Assembly (NCBI GenBank): GCA_963773875.1
Contig: CAVZCV010000011.1
Location: 91,264-155,263, forward strand
DNA from: CAVTYH01 sp963773875
GTDB taxonomy: Bacteria; Planctomycetota; Planctomycetia; Pirellulales; JADZDJ01
Length of the DNA: 64,000 nt
Direction: 5' to 3'
Shown: piece by piece, positions 60,062 to 64,000 of the stretch
Layout: the number at the start of each line of letters is the position of its first letter
How positions within the stretch are numbered: position 1 is the first letter of the stretch
Position numbers and translations under genes: made by a program
Notes under the pieces: generated by a model
What the model was told of the DNA's origin: nothing
The model's input: the letters and a program-made list of their open reading frames with translations, nothing else
Database searches by the model: none

Positions 60062-60466
60062 CTATCTACCTTCCCGGCCTTTAAGCGGACTCGCCGGCCA
60101 CCATAGATTGCCACTGGGGTCTTTCACTCCGCCATAGCGTTCGCCGGCATGCTCGTGATCGGCCGGCACGGACAAACTCGTCGCACCGGCGCCCAGTGCG
60201 TTTTGGTACGCCGCATCCGCATCGGCAACTCGTAGGAACATAGAGGCAGGCATCGGCGGCATATCGCCCATCGGCTCGCCCATCATGACGATCGAATCGC
60301 CAATTGATACTTCGGCATGCATCACGGAGCCATCTTCGCGCGCCAAGCGCATTTGTTCGATCGCGCCGAAAGCTTGCGCGAGAAAATTGAGCAATTGAGG
60401 CACATTGCGCACGATGAGATACGGGGTAACGGTGTGATAGGCTTTCGCAACCGTATCGCTTGGCAT
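60062..60466 (-). CDS. VOC (glyoxalase/PhnB-like) protein
   Basis: 134 residues. AYHTVTPYLIVRNVPQLLNF, a strand HAEVSIGDSIVMMGEPMGD, FLRVADADAAYQNALGAGAT and VKDPSGNLWWPAS show the two beta-alpha-beta-beta-beta units of the VOC superfamily. The G-D-S-I-V-M-M pattern is PhnB-like. Metal ligands of true glyoxalase I are not obvious. Substrate unknown. Cargo between the two att copies. Confidence 0.88.
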   Translation of the reverse strand: MPSDTVAKAYHTVTPYLIVRNVPQLLNFLAQAFGAIEQMRLAREDGSVMHAEVSIGDSIVMMGEPMGDMPPMPASMFLRVADADAAYQNALGAGATSLSVPADHEHAGERYGGVKDPSGNLWWPASPLKGREGR

Positions 60467-60774
60467 TTGAGCGCTCCGAATAAAAGCGACGTGCCATGAC
60501 TTAGGGCCGTGCGGTCAACTTATACCCCACCGCAGCTTAGTGCAAGCAATTCGCATATGAAAAAGCCCCGCGGGCTTAGGGCAGGACGGGAGACGTCGGC
60601 TATGGGTGCTTGTTAGCTTTGACGGCTCGATATTCGCTGAAACGGTAACCGTTACTGAAATCGTTACTTTTTCGCTCTCAATCGGGCATCGTCCGAGTCA
60701 AATGCGATTTTGGAATGTGCGATTTTCCCGGCATTCAAAGCGCATTCAGATGGTGTACAACCGTCACTCTTACT
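60467..60774. other. Non-coding stretch between VOC gene and repeat copy B
   Basis: No gene recognised. It holds a decayed copy of the 60.02 kb hairpin (about 60561-60582) and the string ccgttactgaaatcgttac (about 60647-60667), which resembles ccgttaccaaaatcgttact at about 58354 in the integrase remnant. This suggests further duplication or decay around the att site. Confidence 0.4.
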
Positions 60775-60848
60775 CTTTTAATCCGTAGGTCTTGGGTTCG
60801 AGTCCCAACGGCCTCATTGAATTTTTCCGGGGATTTTTGAACGGAATC
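60775..60848. repeat. Attachment-site direct repeat, copy B
   Basis: A near copy of 58260-58330, starting at the tRNA anticodon-loop position (cttttaatccgtagg), through the T-arm and acceptor 3' strand (one C-to-T change in the T-arm) to the flanking tttttgaacgg. The 5' half of the tRNA is absent, so this is not a tRNA gene. Interval from copy A: 2515 bases. Confidence 0.85.
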
Positions 60849-61008
60849 CTTTCCCCGGTGATGGTAAACCCACAAGGCCGCCAATGTTAAGAATTCCATT
60901 TCCAGGCGGCGCTGATGAATTCCAACCCAGCGTGAACCGATTCGCGGCTTCGATTGATTCGAACTGGATTTGTTCCATCAGAACTTGCGACATAACCGCT
61001 CCGCCCAT
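60814..61008 (-). pseudogene. Decayed 3' end of a second tyrosine integrase
   Basis: The minus-strand frame reads VMSQVLMEQIQFESIEAANR followed by FTLGWN, lining up with VMPQILMELMRHESIDTTMR/FYVGRN of the 58.2 kb integrase. In it the H of the box (MRH to IQF) and the nucleophilic Tyr (FYVG to FTLG) are lost, so it cannot be active. It occupies the same position relative to att copy B as the first remnant does to copy A. Confidence 0.7.
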
Positions 61009-61508
61009 CGGAGTGCGAAAGAGCGGCGGTGCTCATCCCCGCTGCCATCCTTTGCGGACTGTTCATTGTCCGGTTTTTGGACTTCACGATAGCGGCCGTT
61101 TCCCAAATTAGGCCGCTAGCTCCTAGACTCGAAAGTGACCCAAGTGAATTGCGTTGTGGACTAAAATCAATCCTTAGTTTAGGTCGAAAGTGTCACAAGA
61201 AAGTTTCCATCAATTACGTTTCATGCGCTGGCCACCGTACCCAGATTGCGACGGGGCCACATTGATTCCCCGGAATCAAAAGCCTATTGGACTGAACGCG
61301 CCGACCAACCTCGAAGCCGAGCTGCGGCTAGCGCGGCCAGTCGCCCACGACGTGATTCGACCCCCACTACGGTGGGCGTACGCGCCGTCAGTATTAATAG
61401 TGAGCACTTATTATCAATGCCGTAACAACGACGAAAAGAGTGATTTGCTGGGCAAAAAATGGATAAACTGGACGTGGGTTCCGTTCCTTGCAATGTCGGA
61501 GTCCCAAC
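61009..61508. other. Region without a recognised gene before the phage-like module
   Basis: About 500 bases with short overlapping open frames in several phases but no domain or signal. It lies between the decayed integrase end and the first gene of the phage-like module. It may contain further remnants of the lost integrase 5' part. Confidence 0.35.
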
Positions 61509-62101
61509 ATGTCGCAACCGAGCGCTCGAGCGGAGCAATTATTCAAGGACCAGTATTACAGAGTTCGAATCCAACTGTCCGCGGCGCACATTTGGGAGCG
61601 GCTGCTAACACCCGCGGATCGCGATCAGCTCGGCAGGGACTTTGACGGGGCATTCAAGAAGCTCGGCACGATTGGGATGTGGACAGCCTCAAAGGCGGTT
61701 CACCAAAGCGTGCGGTAATTGAGCTAGCGCATTTACTGGGTTTTCTGTCGGAGGCTGACCGCACGTGGTTGCTGCGTGAGTACAACGAAACGCCAAACCC
61801 GAAAAATACTTCGGATTCGACGGCGAAGCTATCATACGATGAGCGAGTCGGTCAGCTGCGATTGGGCAACGAACTCATCAAAGAAGTCGACGTTCGATCG
61901 ACAAAAACCCAAAATGAGATATTGCTGTCAGCCTTCCAGTCAGCCGGATGGCCGACCTCAATCCCACAGCCGTTCCATCCGGCGCTCAAGCAGAGTCAGA
62001 TTTCGCAATTGTTGACTCGGCTCAACGACGGCCTGATCAGGATCCGGTTTCATAGCCAGGCACGCGGCCAGACACTCAGCTGGGAGCGGTCCCAACCGTA
62101 A
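61509..62101 (+). CDS. Unknown protein of the phage-like module, frame broken near 61680
   Basis: ATG 61509 starts MSQPSARAEQLFKDQYYRVR and continues through LGRDFDGAFKKLGTIGMW; a missing G near 61680 moves the frame, and the sense continues with DSLKGGSPKRAVIELAHLLG, FLSEADRTWLLREYN and a helical rest ending at 62101 (about 197 residues corrected). Predominantly helical and charged, with no recognised motif. It is upstream of the zinc-ribbon protein and terminase genes in the same direction, so it may be part of the same element. Confidence 0.5.
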
Positions 62102-62198
62102 GTGAAGCAAAAGTGAATGTAAGTTGGACATTTTCACATGGTCCCCGAAAATCCAACTTAGCGGACGCGGACTGCCCGCATCCAAAGTGTTGCACGCC

Positions 62199-63197
62199 AT
62201 GGAGGGCGAGACGCGCATGGAGACTGCAGATGGAGGCAACAGGCCCGTCGGCGCAGATGGTTCGCGGACCAATGCGCTGCAACACGGCCTGACCGCAACC
62301 AAGTGCCTGCCGAAAATTCTGCGTCCGGGACGGCTCGCGGAGCTCGTCGCGTCACTGCAGGCCGAATATCGACCGCACACGGTGACCGAGGAATTGCTTG
62401 TTCGCGAGGCGGCCCGGCATGCTGCGATGCTGGAAATCACGGAAGTGGCCGAGCCCGCGGTGATGCGGACCGCCGCCCAGGCGCTCGCGCAGCTGGCCAG
62501 TTCGGAGCACACAGCGGATGCGGAAGATCTGCAACTCGCGGCGGCCATCACCACCGAGCCGCTCGATCGCGCGGCGCGCTACCGCCGCGGCCACGAAAAA
62601 GCCCTACACCAAGCCCTAGAAAAACTGCGTAATCTGCAGGTGGCTGGCGCGGCACCGCATCCCGAGCCTGCGCCGGATTGGACCACGCAGTTCGCAACGG
62701 CCGCCGGCTGCGAAGCCTATTTAAAGCAGCAGTTTTTTTCGGCCGACTGGCAATGCCCACGGTGCCGGCAACCCCACGGCCATTGGCTGCATACTCGCCA
62801 GCGCTGGGAGTGTGCAGACTGCGGCGCTCAAATTGGGTTGCGACATGGTACAGTCTTCGAGCACTCCCGCTTGCAGCTCACTAGCTGGTTTTTAGCGATT
62901 CGCGCCTTCGCCGGTCATACCTCCGTCACCGCGCGAGAGCTGATGCAGCTCACCGGCATCCGGCGCCGCGCAACCGTGCAAACGATGCTCGAGCGGATTC
63001 GGCGCGCTATCGACGAAGACAACCTCACCCCGGGGTTGGCAGGCTTGACCGAGTTTCCACTCTGCCCTGCGAAAGTAGGCACGCCTGAGTGCCGAAATAA
63101 CGAAACGAAAAACTCACCTCCGGCCACAAAAGGCAATGCGCAAGTGTTGATTCGGCCGCTGCTTCAGCACAGCCCATCGGCTGATCGGAGCACCTGA
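62199..63197 (+). CDS. SRTNALQHG-type protein with IS1595-like zinc ribbon and HTH, possible terminase small subunit analogue
   Basis: 332 residues (ATG 62217 is an alternative start with a better ribosome site). N-terminal part: GSRTNALQHGLTATKCLPKI, an N-A-x-x-H-G-L motif that I know from planctomycete mobile-region proteins, then alpha-helical EYRPHTVTEELLVREAARHA. The middle (about residues 205-250) is a zinc ribbon of the IS1595 transposase type: CPRCRQPHGHWLHTRQRWEC then ADCGAQIGLRHGTVFEHSRL. A helix-turn-helix-like segment follows (FAGHTSVTARELMQLTGI, RRRATVQTMLERIRRAI). The DDE nuclease domain that would make it a transposase is absent. Located three genes before a TerL-like gene, a position that suits DNA recognition for packaging. 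Confidence 0.65.
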   Translation: MEGETRMETADGGNRPVGADGSRTNALQHGLTATKCLPKILRPGRLAELVASLQAEYRPHTVTEELLVREAARHAAMLEITEVAEPAVMRTAAQALAQLASSEHTADAEDLQLAAAITTEPLDRAARYRRGHEKALHQALEKLRNLQVAGAAPHPEPAPDWTTQFATAAGCEAYLKQQFFSADWQCPRCRQPHGHWLHTRQRWECADCGAQIGLRHGTVFEHSRLQLTSWFLAIRAFAGHTSVTARELMQLTGIRRRATVQTMLERIRRAIDEDNLTPGLAGLTEFPLCPAKVGTPECRNNETKNSPPATKGNAQVLIRPLLQHSPSADRST

Positions 63198-63234
63198 ATT
63201 AAGCGTCCCCACAACCATTCGAGGAGCCCGTAGA

Positions 63235-63651
63235 ATGAACGAATTGACCCCCGCCGATGTCCCCCACCCCGATGGCGACCACGAGCACGACGTGCCACCG
63301 AACGATCACGAACAAGAAGCGGCTCAGAGCCAGCAGTCCCGACGCCGAAAGGTCGGCCAGATTCTGGATGAACAGCAGTGTTTAGCGGGGCTGAGTCAAC
63401 TGCCTGGTCTTCTGGCTATTGGGCTAATTAAACCCCAAACCTCGAATTCGATGCGGGGCGCTTACCGGGACCTCTTGCAGCATTATCAGCGCAGTGGGCG
63501 CGACGCAGCCAAGGCACCCCTGGCGAACGAAGACGTGCTCGCCATTTTGCGCGAGAACCCGGCGAGGCTGAGCATGTTGGAGCCCTTAATCAGCGACGAA
63601 CAATTGCAGATGATCTTGGGAGAGGCCACGGATGGCCAGCAACAAACTTAA
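63235..63651 (+). CDS. Hypothetical protein between zinc-ribbon and terminase genes
   Basis: 138 residues from ATG 63235 (GAGGAG upstream). The first 45 residues are acidic, His- and Gln-rich and disordered (PHPDGDHEHDVPPNDHEQEA). The rest is helical (EQQCLAGLSQLPGLLAIGLI, MRGAYRDLLQHYQRSGRDAA, NEDVLAILRENPARLSMLEP). No family recognised. Its 3' end overlaps the terminase start by 20 bases, a tight coupling typical of phage packaging genes. Confidence 0.7.
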   Translation: MNELTPADVPHPDGDHEHDVPPNDHEQEAAQSQQSRRRKVGQILDEQQCLAGLSQLPGLLAIGLIKPQTSNSMRGAYRDLLQHYQRSGRDAAKAPLANEDVLAILRENPARLSMLEPLISDEQLQMILGEATDGQQQT

Positions 63652-64000
63652 GTTCGCGGAAGCATTTGTGCGACTCGATCGCCGACCGATTTCGTTTGAC
63701 GGTCGACCCTATCTGCCGCCAATCTACGCCGCGGATCAAGGAAATCTTGTAATTCGCGCATCCCGCCAGGTTGAAAAATCAACCTTTTTGGCCAATACGA
63801 TCATCTTCGAGGCCTGTTCAAATCCGGCGGCTAAAATTTTGTTTGTGGCGCCTCGATTCGAGCAGGGGCTGACTTTCAGCCACGAGCGGCTGCGGCCGAT
63901 GCTGATAGATAGCCCCATGATCCGCCGCGCACTGCTGGGTCGGGGTCATCGGCTGCGGGTCACTGATATAGAATTCTCCAACGGGGCCCGCTTGCATGTT
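63632..64000 (+). CDS. Phage-type terminase large subunit, N-terminal part, runs off the window
   Basis: ATG 63632 starts MASNKLKFAEAFVRLDRRPI, and the ATPase domain begins with LVIRASRQVEKSTFLANTII, in the position of the Walker A of large terminases (usual R-x-x-G-K-S/T). Here the Gly before Lys is Glu (VEKST). KILFVAPRFEQGLTFSHERL and the strand IEFSNGARLHV follow. The Walker B and nuclease domains lie beyond the end. The 123 visible residues are about a quarter of a typical protein. Assignment as terminase rests on this motif pattern and context. Confidence 0.75.
   Translation, partial: MASNKLKFAEAFVRLDRRPISFDGRPYLPPIYAADQGNLVIRASRQVEKSTFLANTIIFEACSNPAAKILFVAPRFEQGLTFSHERLRPMLIDSPMIRRALLGRGHRLRVTDIEFSNGARLHV

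Noticed and set aside
60777..60817. Second tRNA-Lys gene
   Set aside because: Only the 3' half is present; D-arm and the 5' acceptor strand are missing, so it is an att copy.
62199..63197. Complete IS1595-family insertion sequence
   Set aside because: Only the zinc ribbon and HTH part is present; the DDE/DEDD nuclease, terminal inverted repeats and target duplications were not found.

Overview
The window looks like a chromosomal segment of a planctomycete, probably from the Pirellulales/Lacipirellulaceae side of the phylum. This is inferred from content, not from a database search. Supporting signs are an N-terminal LEERTVL sorting motif on a large beta-helix surface protein (18.2 kb), a PEP-CTERM tail (59.0 kb), several secreted protein types I associate with planctomycetes (SH3-like, GYF_2 plus zinc ribbon, LEERTVL), few long operons outside one polysaccharide locus, and moderately high GC. 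Three tRNA genes are present (Leu-CAG, Ala-GGC, Lys-TTT) and no rRNA.

Layout. 0-10 kb: small membrane and secreted proteins, a DinB-fold protein, an FHA-GAF-class III nucleotide cyclase, two extremely cysteine-rich secreted proteins, a lipoprotein-like protein, a zinc-ribbon/GYF_2 membrane protein and a STAS protein. 10-18 kb: SH3-domain protein, tRNA-Leu, rhodanese, SRPBCC protein, penicillin-acylase-type Ntn hydrolase, a pyridoxamine-phosphate-oxidase-like protein, a PIN/UPF0175 toxin-antitoxin pair and a cupin. 18-26 kb: giant beta-helix surface protein, secreted beta-propeller-like protein, methyltransferase, Ser/Thr kinase and diguanylate cyclase. 26.3-46.5 kb: one co-directional exopolysaccharide/O-antigen-type locus with Wzz/GumC-like chain-length protein, initiating sugar-phosphate transferase, at least five glycosyltransferases, Wzx-like flippase, Wzy/WaaL-like ligase, methyltransferases, sugar epimerases, and a terminal CDP-sugar/branched-sugar cassette ending in glucose-1-phosphate cytidylyltransferase and a PIG-L deacetylase. 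46.5-58 kb: housekeeping and membrane genes (class IV aminotransferase, alpha/beta hydrolase, RlmI, old-yellow-enzyme-like oxidoreductase, HTTM protein, beta-helix protein, LPG-synthase-type membrane protein) and tRNA-Ala.

58.2-64 kb is a mobile-element landing zone at tRNA-Lys. The 3' half of the tRNA is repeated 2.5 kb downstream. Next to each copy sits the 3' end of a tyrosine-integrase gene (one recognisable, one strongly decayed), and the first of these reads antisense into the tRNA. Between the copies lie fragments (YedK/HMCES-like, PEP-CTERM) and small cargo genes. Beyond the second copy comes a phage-like module: an unknown protein, a protein joining a SRTNALQHG-type N-terminus to an IS1595-type zinc ribbon/HTH without any transposase nuclease, another small protein, and the start of a large-terminase gene that runs off the window.

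A second window-wide feature is the number of broken reading frames: about 15 genes need one or more single-base corrections to give a coherent protein, with both +1 and -1 shifts and often at short homopolymer runs. Long neighbouring genes are intact. I read most of these as assembly or sequencing indels rather than biology, and I give the corrected gene spans below. The five or so breaks in the beta-helix gene could be real decay.
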